DNA from: DYRB01 sp963802205
GTDB taxonomy: Bacteria; Pseudomonadota; Gammaproteobacteria; Chromatiales; Chromatiaceae
Direction: 5' to 3'
Assembly (NCBI GenBank): GCA_963802205.1
Contig: CAWDHW010000021.1
Span: 13,188-77,187, forward strand
DNA: 64,000 bases
In this document: one piece after another, positions 8,396-17,995 of the stretch
Layout: the number at the start of each line of letters is the position of its first letter
Numbering within the stretch: the first letter of the stretch is position 1
Position numbers and translations under genes: made by a program
The notes under the pieces: generated by a model
The model's input: the letters and a program-made list of their open reading frames with translations, nothing else
Database searches by the model: none
Told to the model about the DNA's origin: nothing

Positions 8396-9096
8396 GTGCC
8401 TGAAGCGGGAAGGAACGGACCCGTCGGATGCCGGCACGGGGCGCGGTGCCTTGTCGCCCACAGGGCCCGCGGAAAAAAGTCATTCCCTTTTGTTGTCGAT
8501 TGGCTGATACTTCGACCTACTTGCTGAGGGCAAAGTGCCAGACCAAGCCGTTGCCTTCAGCGTGAAGAGGGGTAGATACTCCCAGTCCTGATTATGTGCT
8601 CTGTGCGATCAAGAAGTCACAGGCCGGGATCCGACGCAGTGAAATCGGCGTGACCCAGAGGGCGCAACCCGCCCGGTCAGAAGCCGAATGTCCCGGACCC
8701 CACCGGGAAGGAATCTCGATATTTGAACCTGCCCGGAAGGGCGCTCGGCACCGTTGCACACGGCCAGCCCACTGCGGCACGTTTTTACACCCAAGCGGAC
8801 AGGCGCAGCCCCCAGACCCCGGGGAACACGGGCTTGATGCCTCCCACGCCAGTCACTACCTGGCATTAGCGTGTTGACGTGGCGTACAGGTCAGGGCTCT
8901 ATCCGGGACTGATGTCCACGGGATACGCCCCAGATCCCGGGGTAGGCAACGCTTCCATCCCAGATCACGCACCGAACCCAAGGCCAGCCCCGCGACACTC
9001 CCATCCGGACCCGACAAGGGTCCCATGTACCCCGCAGGAAGAGCGCCGGCGACATCCCCAGGCGCGGCCGACATCCCTCCCGTTCAGAGGCCACAG
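8396..9096. other. Non-coding stretch before the S30AE-like gene
   Basis: About 700 bases with no open frame that resembles a protein. No tRNA was seen. I looked for tmRNA, RNase P RNA and 6S RNA signatures and found none. An AGAGG sequence at 9086-9090 is the ribosome-binding site of the next gene. Confidence 0.5.
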
Positions 9097-9492
9097 ATGG
9101 CGAAGACCCAAACCATAGCCCCCCTCAACCTACACATCGGTGGCGACCTACTCGCCATGGACCGCGGCCTGCGCCGACTGATCGAGACGGAGGCGCGCGC
9201 CTTGAAGGCTCGCTTCCCCAGCCAAAACATTCAGTTGCGCGTGCGCATCGCCGCAGAATTCGACCCGGCTCGTGGCCATCAGGTCCGCTGCGAGATCGAC
9301 GCTGCCCCGGCCGAACGCCGCCAGGTCGTGGTCCGGGAGTTTCGCAAGGAGGCTCGCGACGCGATCACCCAGGCCTTCGCTAGTGCCAAGACCCAGCTCC
9401 AACGCCTGCGGCGACGCTCGATCTTGCCGCTGGCCCAGGGGCAGCATTCTGCTCAGGCCCCAGCCAGTACCCTCAGCCCCGCAGGGGTCTGA
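9097..9492 (+). CDS. S30AE/HPF-like ribosome-associated protein
   Basis: A 131-residue protein. It has the layout of the S30AE (RaiA/HPF) fold: LNLHIGGDLLAMDRGLRRLIETE, a first helix followed by IQLRVRIAAEF strands, and a second long helix (REFRKEARDAITQAFAS). It ends in a basic helix QLQRLRRR and a short disordered tail. Such proteins bind the 30S decoding site and silence or protect ribosomes. It is more divergent than standard HPF, so the family call is tentative. The start at 9097 is favoured by AGAGG at 9086-9090. Confidence 0.6.
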   Translation: MAKTQTIAPLNLHIGGDLLAMDRGLRRLIETEARALKARFPSQNIQLRVRIAAEFDPARGHQVRCEIDAAPAERRQVVVREFRKEARDAITQAFASAKTQLQRLRRRSILPLAQGQHSAQAPASTLSPAGV

Positions 9493-9561
9493 CCCTGCCT
9501 TTGCGTCCCCTCGTGCGTGCGGAAGACTCGGTCAGATGGGACCCATCCGTTGGGGCGCCGC

Positions 9562-10437
9562 TTATAGCCGATTCTCGAGGATCAGGAACCAAGGTCGGCG
9601 CGACAAGGGCTGTAGGCGCCCTCCGCTGTCCAGTTCCAAGGTTGTCTTCGACACCGAGTTACGGACATTACCGCCGATCGCTTCCAGGGTCTGCCCGCTC
9701 TTGGCCACCACCAAGTCGCAATGGGTGTTCGACCCCCTAAGCATCCAGGCACTGGTATAGCCGTCGCTACCCACAGGATGGGAGGAGCCACGCGATGCGC
9801 AAACGAGGTCCCCGGGCTTGGGGCTGTAATCCGCGATCCGTCTGGGGACGAACCAACGACCCGGGTACCCGGCCTCGTCGATCATGCCCGCGAGGTAGAT
9901 CCAGTGCGCAGGGGCGGGGCGAAATTGGTGCTCCGGCACGCCTGACCCCTGCATGATCCAACTGATGAAGGCTGCCGACCAGGGCTGCCGACAGTCCATA
10001 CCGTCCAGTCCGCCCTTACCCGCCACTCGCCAGTAGGCGTTTACCCGCTGGCTGATCGCATCGTCGTCGTCCTCCCAGGACCCGATGTGAGAGATGCTCT
10101 CGCCGGTCCGTTTCAGGACCACCGTCTGCCGGCCGAAGCGCTCCCACTCACCTGTTGCACGGGAGATCAATGCCTGTTTGACTGCGGGGTTGGGTGGTGG
10201 TGGTGGCCCCAGGGGGCGTCCCGCCCAAGTCCCAGGCCCGGAGGGCGGCGGGGTGGTGGCGCAGCCGACGAGGGACAGGCACAGCGCCAGGGCCGCGGCT
10301 ATGCCCGGGGTGCGGGTGCAGCCCCCGGCCTGGAGCAGCAGCCCAGGAGCAGGCGCCGGTGCGGTGGCGATGGACGCAAGAACAGGCATCGGCTCGGCCG
10401 GGGCCGGGGCTCGGGTTGGCACGGCGTGGGACTCCAT
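9562..10437 (-). CDS. DUF2272 lipoprotein
   Basis: About 291 residues. The lipobox LVGC follows a hydrophobic stretch (IAAALALCLSL) at about residues 46-58, with an unusually long Ala/Pro-rich segment before it, so the real start may be an internal codon such as M17. The mature part contains QPWSAAFISWIMQGSGVP, APAHWIYLAGM and KPGDLVCASR, the DUF2272 pattern, which resembles NlpC/CHAP-like hydrolases. A cell-wall role is possible but unproven. It is convergent with the S30AE-like gene. Confidence 0.8.
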   Translation of the reverse strand: MESHAVPTRAPAPAEPMPVLASIATAPAPAPGLLLQAGGCTRTPGIAAALALCLSLVGCATTPPPSGPGTWAGRPLGPPPPPNPAVKQALISRATGEWERFGRQTVVLKRTGESISHIGSWEDDDDAISQRVNAYWRVAGKGGLDGMDCRQPWSAAFISWIMQGSGVPEHQFRPAPAHWIYLAGMIDEAGYPGRWFVPRRIADYSPKPGDLVCASRGSSHPVGSDGYTSAWMLRGSNTHCDLVVAKSGQTLEAIGGNVRNSVSKTTLELDSGGRLQPLSRRPWFLILENRL

Positions 10438-10736
10438 GAGGGCGTGGCCGGGGTAGGCGTATCGGCGACGCGCAGCACGTCACAGCGATTCCGAAGCTTA
10501 TCATCCTTGGTGCTAGATGCAGGCATACCGACGCCTCCGCGCCATCGTCGGCACGCATGGCCGGGATGCGGCCAGCAGTCTGCGCTCTGGCGATTCCCCG
10601 CCCCTGGCGGTGGCGCTCGACGTCGGCGCGTCCAGCCTGGCCACGGCGGACGCCGTACCGGATGCCAATGCCAGGTGGCATGGCCTCACGAACATCGCTG
10701 TTTAGGGCCAGGGCAGACTGAGGGAGCCCCGGGTCT
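10438..10736. other. Intergenic, nothing recognised
   Basis: About 300 bases between the DUF2272 gene and vapC. Short open frames exist on both strands but none has a recognisable product or a ribosome-binding site. Confidence 0.4.
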
Positions 10737-11117
10737 CTAACGCAGCAACTGCACCTCGATACCCAAGGCAAGGGCTCCCCAGTCGCGATCCGCGGTGAGC
10801 ACCGGGGTGGATTTATCGAGCGCCAGCGCAAGGCAGGCGCGATCACCCAGCGACAGGCCGAGGCCACGGGTCTGCGCCCACAAGCGGGCGGCCTGGTCGG
10901 CCTGGACCGCGGTGAACGGTTCGATGGCAAGACCCAGGTCGGTCATCTCCTCCAGCATCCCCCGAACCTCCACGCCCTTTTGCAGGGACTTCTGGATGAC
11001 CTCGGACCAATTGACAGAGGACATCGAGGCACCGTCCAGGATACCCCGGACGCGCTCGCCACCGGACTCGCCGTGCAGCCACGCCAGCAGCGCGGAGGCA
11101 TCGAGCACCAGGGTCAT
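10737..11117 (-). CDS. vapC: PIN-domain toxin VapC
   Basis: A 126-residue PIN-domain ribonuclease. The acidic active-site residues appear in LVLDASALLAW (Asp6), VNWSEVIQK (Glu), LGDRACLALAL (Asp) and VLTADRDWG (Asp). It is the toxin of a type II pair: the antitoxin gene lies directly upstream and overlaps it by four bases (ATGA), the usual coupling. The target RNA cannot be inferred. Confidence 0.9.
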   Translation of the reverse strand: MTLVLDASALLAWLHGESGGERVRGILDGASMSSVNWSEVIQKSLQKGVEVRGMLEEMTDLGLAIEPFTAVQADQAARLWAQTRGLGLSLGDRACLALALDKSTPVLTADRDWGALALGIEVQLLR

Positions 11118-11374
11118 TTGCCGTCGTCCAGCCGTGCCTCGGCCCGTCGTTCCGCGACGAGTTCTTCGGCTAGGTTTTCCCCCCTGGGAATGTGTGCGAA
11201 ACGCGCCAACAGCCGTTGCTCGATCACCTCGCGCCGCTCCAGCACGATGCTGTCGCCGGCACGGCGCACCAGCAATCGGTCCCCTGGATGGAGATTCAAT
11301 GCCTTGCGCAGAGGGGCTGGGATCACCAACCGCCCCTGGGCACCCATCTGGATCTCGTTGCGGGTCTCTTGCAT
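11114..11374 (-). CDS. vapB: AbrB/MazE-type antitoxin of VapC
   Basis: An 86-residue protein. The swapped-hairpin AbrB/SpoVT domain is seen as MGAQGRLVIPAPLRKALNLHPGD followed by LLVRRAGDSIVLERRE; the C-terminal half is the acidic/basic tail that neutralises VapC. The start at 11374 (MQETRNEI) is chosen over a longer in-frame upstream ATG because it places the domain at the N-terminus. It precedes and overlaps vapC, and such antitoxins usually repress their own operon. Confidence 0.85.
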   Translation of the reverse strand: MQETRNEIQMGAQGRLVIPAPLRKALNLHPGDRLLVRRAGDSIVLERREVIEQRLLARFAHIPRGENLAEELVAERRAEARLDDGK

Positions 11375-11660
11375 GTCATCGTCTACTATCGTGGCAGGTT
11401 GCTGTAAGAGTGCCACGTCTGCGTTAGGCGTGCCAGTACTTCGCGAACGGGATGTCAGTTGCCAGCCCGTGAGAATGGCCGTTGCCCCATTCGGCAAGAT
11501 GGGCGGTACCAAAGACCTCCAGGGTCTCCCCGGTGCTCGGCGACGTGGGAGTGTGGCGGAAGATGGTCCAACGCGCGCACCTCAACGCGGCAGTTCGAGA
11601 AACGGGCGATGCTCGGCAGGACGGCCGGCTAGAGCAACCAGTGCTCTACACCGATCGGGG

Positions 11661-13592
11661 TCAGTCTCCGGCGGCCTGACCAGGCGGCGGCGCCTTGAGG
11701 ATATGCCGCTTCATCTTGCCAATGACGTGCATCTCGCAGGCAGGGCAGTCGAAGCGCAGGGTCAGGCGCTCGTTGCCGTTCACCAGCGTCATGGGTTCGG
11801 CGCGGACCTGGCCCTGGACCCCGGTGATACCCTTGGCCTGCTTGGGACAGAGGCTGAAGGCATAACGCAGGCAATGCTTGGTGATCATCAGCGAGACCTC
11901 GCCGGGTTGCGCGTGGGCCTCGTAGGCAGGCTCGATGCGGCCGACCCCATGGCGGGCGTAGAAGGCGCGTGCCGCGGCGTTGTAGACGTTGGCGAGGTAG
12001 GTCAAGGCCTGTTCCGGATAGGTCGGCGGCGGCTCCTTGGCCGGCCTGCGTATGGGCCGCACATAGGCCGCCCGGCGGGCGGCCTCCAGGCGTTCGACCG
12101 CCTCGCGCCTCAGGGCCTTGGCGGCGGACCCGGGCAGGAACCATGCCCGACTCCATTCGATGGCGAGCGCCTCCAGGACGAAGTCGGTGTGACCGAACCC
12201 CGAGAGCTGGTCCCTCAGGCCCGCCTCGGCCTTGGCCGGGTCCCGCGCCGGTTGGTGGTCGCAGTTTAGATCGGCGGACGCCTGACAGCCGTCGGCGTCG
12301 CGCAGGGTCAGGGTGAAACCCGCTGCGGTCTCGGTGAGCCGTACGCTGACGGGGATGCGGCGTTCGGCGGAAGTCCGGGCCAGGGCCTGCTCCCAGACGT
12401 GGTCGCGGTTACGGGTGAGGCCCACACCGGGCTTCAGCCCGGGCAGGGCGCCGATGGCCTCGTTGGGCCAAATTCGCCAGAGCCCCTCGCCGACGGACTC
12501 CGCTCGGTTGGCCTGGAGCCCCACGACTGTCCGTTTGTTGAGATAGGTGAGTCCGTCGCCGTTGGCCATGGGCTCGCCGGTGCAGAGCTCGATCCAGTCC
12601 GGGCCCAGGCGGGTGACGGTCCCAAGGGGCAGCCCGACGAAGGCCGGGCTGTCGAAGGCGCCGATATCGGCCTTGCGGCCGGTGGAGAAGTAGTCCGTGG
12701 AGCCGCGGTGGAAGGTCTTGTCCGGATTGGGGTCGAACAGGAGCCGGGTGCGCCCGCTGGAGGCGCAGGTCAGGTCCCTGCGCCGGTCGATGATCTTGTC
12801 CAGCAACAGCCGGTAGTGTCCGGTGATGTTCTTGACGTAGTCCGCGTCCTTGTAGCGTCCCTCGATCTTGAAGGACTGCACACCGGCGGCGATCAGCGCC
12901 TCCAGGTTGGCGCCCTGATTGTTGTCCTTGAGCGACAGCAGGTGCTTGTCGAAGGCGACGACGCGGCCCTGCTGGTCCTCCAGGGTATAGGGCAGGCGGC
13001 ACGCCTGGGAGCAGTCGCCGCGGTTGGCGCTGCGCCCGGTCTGGGCATGGCTGATGTAGCACTGGCCGGAGAAGGCGACGCACAGGGCGCCGTGGATAAA
13101 GTGCTCGATCAGGGTGTCGGGTGGCACAGCGGCGCGCACGGCGGCGATCTCGGGGATGGCCAGCTCCCGGGCCAGGACGATCTGGGAGAAACCCACCTGG
13201 GCCAGGAAACGCGCCTTTTCCGGGGTGCGGATGTCGCACTGGGTGGAGGCGTGCAGGTCAATGGGCGGCAGGTCCAGTTCCAGAATCCCCATGTCCTGGA
13301 TGATGAGGGCGTCCACCCCGGCGTCGTAGAGGGTGTGGATCAGACGGCGGGCGGGCTCCAGCTCGTCGTCGTGGAGAATGGTGTTGAGGGTGACGTAGAT
13401 GCGGGCGTGGAAGCGGTGTGCGTACTCCACCAGCCCGGCGATCTCGGCCACCGGGTTGCCTGCATTGTGGCGGGCACCGAAGGCCGGGCCCCCGATGTAG
13501 ACGGCGTCCGCCCCGTGCCGGATCGCCTCGCGGCCGATGGCGGCGGTCTTGGCGGGTGCGAGGAGTTCGAGCGGGATGGATTGCCTGTTCAT
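11661..13592 (-). CDS. rlhA: U32 family protein, 23S rRNA C2501 hydroxylase RlhA-like
   Basis: A 643-residue protein starting MNRQSIPLELLAPAKT. It has the U32 signature EHFIHGALCVAFSGQCYIS at about residues 165-185 and a further Cys pair in GDCSQACRLPY, which bind an iron-sulfur cluster in this family. YegQ/TrhP is about 450 residues, whereas RlhA (YdcP) is about 650, so length and the extended C-terminal region favour RlhA, which hydroxylates C2501 of 23S rRNA. Members are labelled collagenase-like peptidases in many databases; that activity is doubtful. It stands alone on its strand. Confidence 0.78.
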   Translation of the reverse strand: MNRQSIPLELLAPAKTAAIGREAIRHGADAVYIGGPAFGARHNAGNPVAEIAGLVEYAHRFHARIYVTLNTILHDDELEPARRLIHTLYDAGVDALIIQDMGILELDLPPIDLHASTQCDIRTPEKARFLAQVGFSQIVLARELAIPEIAAVRAAVPPDTLIEHFIHGALCVAFSGQCYISHAQTGRSANRGDCSQACRLPYTLEDQQGRVVAFDKHLLSLKDNNQGANLEALIAAGVQSFKIEGRYKDADYVKNITGHYRLLLDKIIDRRRDLTCASSGRTRLLFDPNPDKTFHRGSTDYFSTGRKADIGAFDSPAFVGLPLGTVTRLGPDWIELCTGEPMANGDGLTYLNKRTVVGLQANRAESVGEGLWRIWPNEAIGALPGLKPGVGLTRNRDHVWEQALARTSAERRIPVSVRLTETAAGFTLTLRDADGCQASADLNCDHQPARDPAKAEAGLRDQLSGFGHTDFVLEALAIEWSRAWFLPGSAAKALRREAVERLEAARRAAYVRPIRRPAKEPPPTYPEQALTYLANVYNAAARAFYARHGVGRIEPAYEAHAQPGEVSLMITKHCLRYAFSLCPKQAKGITGVQGQVRAEPMTLVNGNERLTLRFDCPACEMHVIGKMKRHILKAPPPGQAAGD

Positions 13593-13674
13593 GGTGGCGG
13601 AGCCGACCTAATCGCTGTGGGTTTGATGTGTGTTGTTTTGGAAAGGGTTTGGTTCTTTCGCCGCTCAATAGGCG

Positions 13675-13709
13675 CGGGCTTGCGTGCGGCTACTTCAGCC
13701 GCAAGCCCG
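13675..13709. repeat. Stem-loop upstream of rlhA
   Basis: CGGGCTTGCG (13675-13684) pairs with CGCAAGCCCG (13700-13709); an inner alternative stem TGCGGCT/AGCCGCA is also possible. There is no U tract, so a REP-like element or RNA stem is more likely than a terminator. Confidence 0.4.
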
Positions 13710-13759
13710 TGGCAGCGGTTATACTGACACCCCGCCCGCCCAAGACCCCGGCCCTTGCG

Positions 13760-14029
13760 ATGACCCGCGGTATCCACCTCAAACACCTCACCGCCACGGA
13801 CCTCAGCCTACTTGGCCTCCCGCAGGAGCTGCTGGAGGCGGACGGGGTCTCCGCCGACCCCGACCAACTGGCCACCGAGGGTGACCCCACGCTGGTGCGC
13901 ATCACACAGGAGGTCCGCGCGGCACTCGAGGATACCCTTGTCCTCCTGGACCAGGCCCTGACCCTTGGCCAAGGCCCTGCTCCCATCCACGCCCAGACCC
14001 AGGGTCGAAACGCCCAACCCGCGGCTTGA
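13760..14029 (+). CDS. Small hypothetical protein
   Basis: An open frame of 89 residues starting MTRGIHLKHLTATDLSLLGL and ending in a polar, Gln-rich tail. No family is recognised. The N-terminal half has a plausible amphipathic helix (ITQEVRAALEDTLVLLDQA). No clear ribosome-binding site is seen and there are competing frames on the opposite strand, so this may not be a gene. Confidence 0.3.
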   Translation: MTRGIHLKHLTATDLSLLGLPQELLEADGVSADPDQLATEGDPTLVRITQEVRAALEDTLVLLDQALTLGQGPAPIHAQTQGRNAQPAA

Positions 14030-14083
14030 GTCCACCTGAGACGGCCGACCGAGTCGATCCAGGCCCGCCCGTCCATATCCCGG

Positions 14084-14893
14084 TCAGCCCTGACCAAGGG
14101 GCGGGCGCAGGCGGTCCAGACGCAGGCGCTGGCGCTCGTCGAACAGGCGCCGGGAACCCAGCCACACGGCCGTAGTGGCACCCAACCCGGTCCCGGCGGA
14201 GATGACGAACATCACCAAGAGCTGGTACTTGGCGGCCTCGATGGGCGGGCTGCCAGCGAGTATCTGCCCGGTCATCATCCCCGGCAGGCTCACCACACCG
14301 GCGGTGGCCATGGCGTTGACGATGGGGATGAGGCCGGCGCGCAGGGCGTCGCGGCGGATGCCGGAGATGGCGCAGTCCCAGGTCTCCCCCAGGATCAGGC
14401 GGGCCTCTATGCGCCCGCGGGCGTTCCAGGCGTCTCGGGTGAGGTTGTCCAGCGCCAGGGCCACACCGCTCATGGTGTTGCCGAGCAACATGCCTAAAAG
14501 CGGAATCAGGTACTGGGGCTGATACCAAGGTTCCACGCCGATGATGACCGCCAACGTCAGGATCAGGACGCTGAAGGAGGACAGAAACATGGACAGGGTC
14601 CCGATGCCATAGCCCCAGGCACCGACAAAGCGGTGCTTTTGGCGGGACAGGGCCTCCCAGCCGGCGAAGCCGAGCATCGCCAGGGCCATGAGCGCGATGA
14701 GCCCCGGGTTGGTGGTAGCGAAGAGGGCATGCAGGACATAGCCGATGAGGCTCAGCTGCACGGCGCTGCGCAACGCCGCGACGAGCAGGCGCTGCTCGAC
14801 CCCCAGGTGCAGGCGCCAAGAAAGCCCCGCCAGCAGCAAGACCAGTCCGGCGGCCAGGGTCAGGTCGAACGGGCTGAGGTGGATCAGGGTCAT
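14084..14893 (-). CDS. fetB: Iron-export ABC permease FetB (UPF0014)
   Basis: A 269-residue membrane protein with about seven hydrophobic segments. Features include ALRSAVQLSLIGYVLHALF, a LLGMLLGNTMSGVALALDNL segment and VSLPGMMTGQILAGSPP, the UPF0014/FetB pattern. FetAB exports iron and confers oxidative-stress tolerance in E. coli. The matching ATPase gene fetA is normally directly upstream; here it is 14.3 kb away with an accessory island in between. GAGGA about 11 bases before the ATG can serve as ribosome-binding site. Expression must now depend on a promoter inside the island edge. Confidence 0.88.
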   Translation of the reverse strand: MTLIHLSPFDLTLAAGLVLLLAGLSWRLHLGVEQRLLVAALRSAVQLSLIGYVLHALFATTNPGLIALMALAMLGFAGWEALSRQKHRFVGAWGYGIGTLSMFLSSFSVLILTLAVIIGVEPWYQPQYLIPLLGMLLGNTMSGVALALDNLTRDAWNARGRIEARLILGETWDCAISGIRRDALRAGLIPIVNAMATAGVVSLPGMMTGQILAGSPPIEAAKYQLLVMFVISAGTGLGATTAVWLGSRRLFDERQRLRLDRLRPPLGQG

Positions 14894-14934
14894 CGGGTCA
14901 GTTCCTCGTTCCTTTGCAAGGGGGTAGTTCTACT

Positions 14935-15270
14935 TTGTCCGATTACCCCAAGGCAGGTCAGGCACCGGGAGGCGCTGGGCAGCCAATCTCCCCCAGGTTG
15001 CAGCACACCTTTTGGCAAGGCGCTTTGCCATCTGCCGAATCGTGTCCTGGGCGTCGAGGTCGCGCCGGGAAAGGGAGTGGCTGAGGAGTGTTTCGATATC
15101 CGAGCACCTGAGCAGGGGGTAGGCGCCGCATCGGGCGATGCGTTTCCGGGCCTGAACCGCAGGGCTATCGCTACCAGCGCCATGTGATGGTGCCACGAAC
15201 GCCACTTGCACGTCTGATGATCGGCCATCCCGCACTCGCTCTTGGCCTCCTAACGCCTGCTTGATCCAAA
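14935..15270 (-). pseudogene. Remnant of IS701/IS4-type transposase C-terminus
   Basis: One frame reads EAKSECGMADHQTCKWRSW then HHHMALVAIALRF; the next frame continues as YPLLRCSDIETLLSHSLSRRD. Together they match the C-terminal end of DDE transposases of the IS701 type (K-SECG-DHYQ-R-W-GW-HHH-AL and PLLS-ADI--LL-H-LPRRD). A frame change and an upstream TAG show that it is inactive. It marks the left edge of the island next to fetB. Confidence 0.65.
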
Positions 15271-15718
15271 GCCGTTGCCAGGCCGGGCGGTGTGGCGCCG
15301 CGGCCCCTTTGGAGACGGCGCTCTCGGGCAAGATCACGCGCCGCCAGGGTTGGGCGGCTGCGCCGCCGCCCTTCGGTCCACCCGCCCGGCAGGGCTATGT
15401 GCCCGCAGGCGGCTTGTACGAGCGCCTATGCCTGCGTCGGGGTACACACGGCGTGGGATCGCACTGACCAGGTGCGCTGATTTTTTGGACGTCGGGCCCG
15501 ATGCCCTGCCGCGTCGCCCTGGCCTTCGGCTAACACGCCTGCCCGATCATTGTGGTATTCCGCCGGCTCTACGGCCAATTGGTCACGCCCTGGCGCCCTC
15601 GGCCGCGCCGCGCCCTCACCGCTGCGACTCGCCCGCGGCGGCAAATTCCTATTGCCTGAGAGGTGCTGACCCTGGCACGGCGTATTTCCGGTCGATATAC
15701 AAGCGCGCCGCCAGTGTT
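15271..15718. other. Non-coding stretch within the island
   Basis: No recognisable gene. Open frames are GC-rich shadows without family features. It ends at the 61-base block shared with the second repeat array near 24.65 kb. Confidence 0.4.
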
Positions 15719-15902
15719 TCTGCCATCATTTCACTCCGAATCATCCCCGCGAACTCTATCTGACCCTTTCGGTAAATGGATCTTGGCGAGCGGTTGCCCA
15801 TTGCATCGCGTATTTGTGAATTACTTCACGGATTTAGTGATTAGGCAATAAAATACCGCATAATTTTACGAACACAGATATTGCTTAACGGATTAGTGTT
15901 CA
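15719..15902 (-). repeat. Repeat array 1: 61-bp conserved block plus 20-bp degenerate repeats
   Basis: A 61-base block (15719-15779) is repeated in direct orientation at 24647-24707 with about 80 percent identity. Beyond it lies an AT-rich array with units beginning at 15800, 15820 and 15880 (ATTACTTCACGGATTTAGTG, ATTGCTTAACGGATTAGTG), on a 20-base register. Read on the minus strand, the array precedes the block, which ends in ATGATGGCAGAA. Period and position suggest transposase-binding repeats at the end of a mobile element, such as an IS21-type end. Confidence 0.6.
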
Positions 15903-16039
15903 GGGTAAGCGATTGATCTAAATAGCTTCTCTGCATTTCAGCGTTCCCATATAAATCAGCCGGTTATCGATTATGCCGACTAAAGTAAAGTTCCCGACCT
16001 TGCACTTGGCGATGCGGACCTTATGTGCGTTCTACGCAG

Positions 16040-16330
16040 ATCTGCTGCAGGTCCTGTGCTGTTCCTGGGCCTGCCCGAGGGGCTTCGCAACGCCTCCATG
16101 CAGGAATGGATGGAACAGCCCTTGGCGGTCCCCGCCAATACCTATTCCGAGGGATGCATGACCTACGATCTGCGCCGGCACGGCCTCATCCAACGCATCC
16201 TCAACAACCACAGCTCCCAGGTCACCGACTGGGGATCCGCGTCGGCGTATGCATCGCCAAGGTGCACAGTCGCATCCTGCATCCGGGCCTGTCCCAACCG
16301 TTCGACGGCGGCCAAGGCCTCAAATAGACC
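16040..16330 (+). pseudogene. Frameshifted fragment of a mobile-element-associated protein
   Basis: VPANTYSEGCMTYDLRRHGL and IQRILNNHSSQVTDWG are followed in another frame by IRVGVCIAKVHSRILHPGLS. This resembles the C-terminal part of a widespread protein type with the pattern MTYDLRRLRLHGLI-RI---H-Y-VT--G, which I associate with mobile elements. Only about 95 codons remain, with a frame change near 16,235. Confidence 0.4.
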
Positions 16331-16450
16331 CGTCGCCATGGCCATGCGCCGCCTGGGGCTGACCTGCGCCGGCTTGTTCAATAAGGCAATACCGGAGTCT
16401 GACAAGATTGGCACCACCTCTGTAACTTGGGATTTACCAAGGGACTCTAG

Positions 16451-16600
16451 GGAGACGCTGATTAAAGCCATCCTTGGCTTTAATCAGCTCGCGCCCCGCG
16501 AGGCGCGACTCCCGGGGCGCTCCATTTTCAACGGCTTACAGCCGTCGAAAATGGCGGGGCATCCCTGCCCCGCACGGGAAGCGCTTTAATCAGCGCTTCC
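16451..16600. mobile_element. 150-bp MITE with CTAG target-site duplication
   Basis: Terminal inverted repeats GGAGACGCTGATTAAAGC (16451-16468) and the complement of 16583-16600 (GGAAGCGCTGATTAAAGC) match at 16 of 18 positions. CTAG flanks the element on both sides (16447-16450 and 16601-16604). The interior consists almost entirely of hairpins, including 16457-16469/16476-16488 (13 bp, perfect). It has no coding capacity. A 4-bp YTAR-type duplication is typical of IS5-group transposition. Confidence 0.8.
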
Positions 16601-16691
16601 CTAGGCAAGCCCATAAAATACGCTCTACCTCCACTGCGACCTACCCTAAAAACAGAACACTCCAGTTTTTACGATCCGCAGGCAATAACCT

Positions 16692-17799
16692 ATGACTAGA
16701 GCAGAATTTCCGGGTTTCATGGCGAATATGCAGGTCTACCATACCCCGGTGTCACGAATCACCGGGATAGGAGCCCATCTTCCAACGCGTGAAATTGACA
16801 ATCGCACGCTTGTGGAGATGATCGATGCCCCCCCGGAGGTCAAGAAAAAACTAGGCAAGATGATCGATCGCGTTACGGGGATCAAAACCCGGCGATACGC
16901 CCCCCAAGGGACAGCCCCCTCCGACCTGGCATGCGAGGCTACGACCCTGGCGCTCGAAAGCGCGGGGGTCGCGTTATCGCAGATTGACACCTTGATCTTC
17001 GCCAGCACGGATTTGGATATTATTGAGCCAGCCACGGCCAATATCGTCCAGAAAAAGCTGGGGATAGAAAGGATCAATGCCTTTGACGTTACGAATGCCT
17101 GTAACAGCTTTCTCCAGGGAATGAACGTAGCGAACAGCCTGCTTGCCACGGGCGCCGCAAACCGGGTATTGGTCACCAGCGGTGAAGTCGGAAGTTACGT
17201 CTTGTAACCGCCAGCTCGCCAGTCTGGGGGAGTTAAACATCAAGATGGGTGGCCTTACGCTGGGGGACGCTGGCGCGGCGGTCATCATGGAGAGAGCAAA
17301 TGGGTCAGCCGGGCTCGTAGAAATCAATCTGATGAGCATCGGGGAGCACTGGGAAACCTGTCACGTACCGGAAATGACCGATTGGCGGCAAACCGAAGGC
17401 GGCTCGATCCACGGCTGGTTCTATCTCGACATGCCGAAGCTTGCGACGATCGCGCGCGAGGCGACGGTCGACTATTTTGCGGATTACGCCACTTACCGTC
17501 GCGACGCTCATGATGAACACGCGATCCTGGAACGGCTTGTGCAAATCATTCCACACCAAATCTCCCGGCGCTTCATCGAGGATATCGGGCGAGCGGTCTT
17601 GCCGCGAGGGACGGCCGCCGATTTCCGGCGAGTGTGCGTGACGGCCGACATTTATGGCAATACGGCAAGCACGGCCATTCCGCTCGCGATGGTGAAACTC
17701 ATCAACGACGGCGTCATCGAGTTCGGTTCCGGCCAGGAGATTTTGCTCTACGGTGCAGCGAGCGGCTTTGGACTCGGTCATATCAGGATGCGCCTCTAG
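16692..17799 (+). pseudogene. 3-oxoacyl-ACP synthase III (KAS III/FabH-like), single frameshift
   Basis: Two overlapping frames together make a complete KAS III of about 370 residues. Part one (16692-17207) carries the catalytic Cys in DVTNACNSFLQGMN. Part two carries the catalytic His in IIPHQISRRFIEDIG and Asn in YGNTASTAIPLAM. Removing one T from GTCTTGTAACC near 17,200 would rejoin the frames as SYVCNRQLAS. All three catalytic residues are kept, so the break is either very recent or a sequence error. The NACNSF form differs from housekeeping FabH and suggests a secondary or long-chain condensing enzyme. It opens the island cluster upstream of the SDR gene. Confidence 0.8.
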
Positions 17800-17995
17800 C
17801 CTGCCCCGAACCTGAGATCTGCCTCTCGGATATCGTGGAAATATGAATGTCCAGTCGTTGGGTGCTGTCAGGCAGGGTGACGATGGCCTTTAGACCACGC
17901 CACGCGGCTCAATCGTATCTGGGGTCTTACCTCATCATCGAAGAGTGAGTGAACCCCGGCTACGACACTGCGGCGCCGCAATGCGGCAAACTGCC

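Noticed and set aside
8169..9096. Possible tmRNA, RNase P RNA or 6S RNA in the long gap
   Set aside because: None of the conserved terminal or core motifs of these RNAs could be found.
10087..10740. 217-codon plus-strand frame opposite the DUF2272 gene
   Set aside because: Composition is Gly/Arg-rich shadow; the opposite strand has the lipobox and domain motifs.
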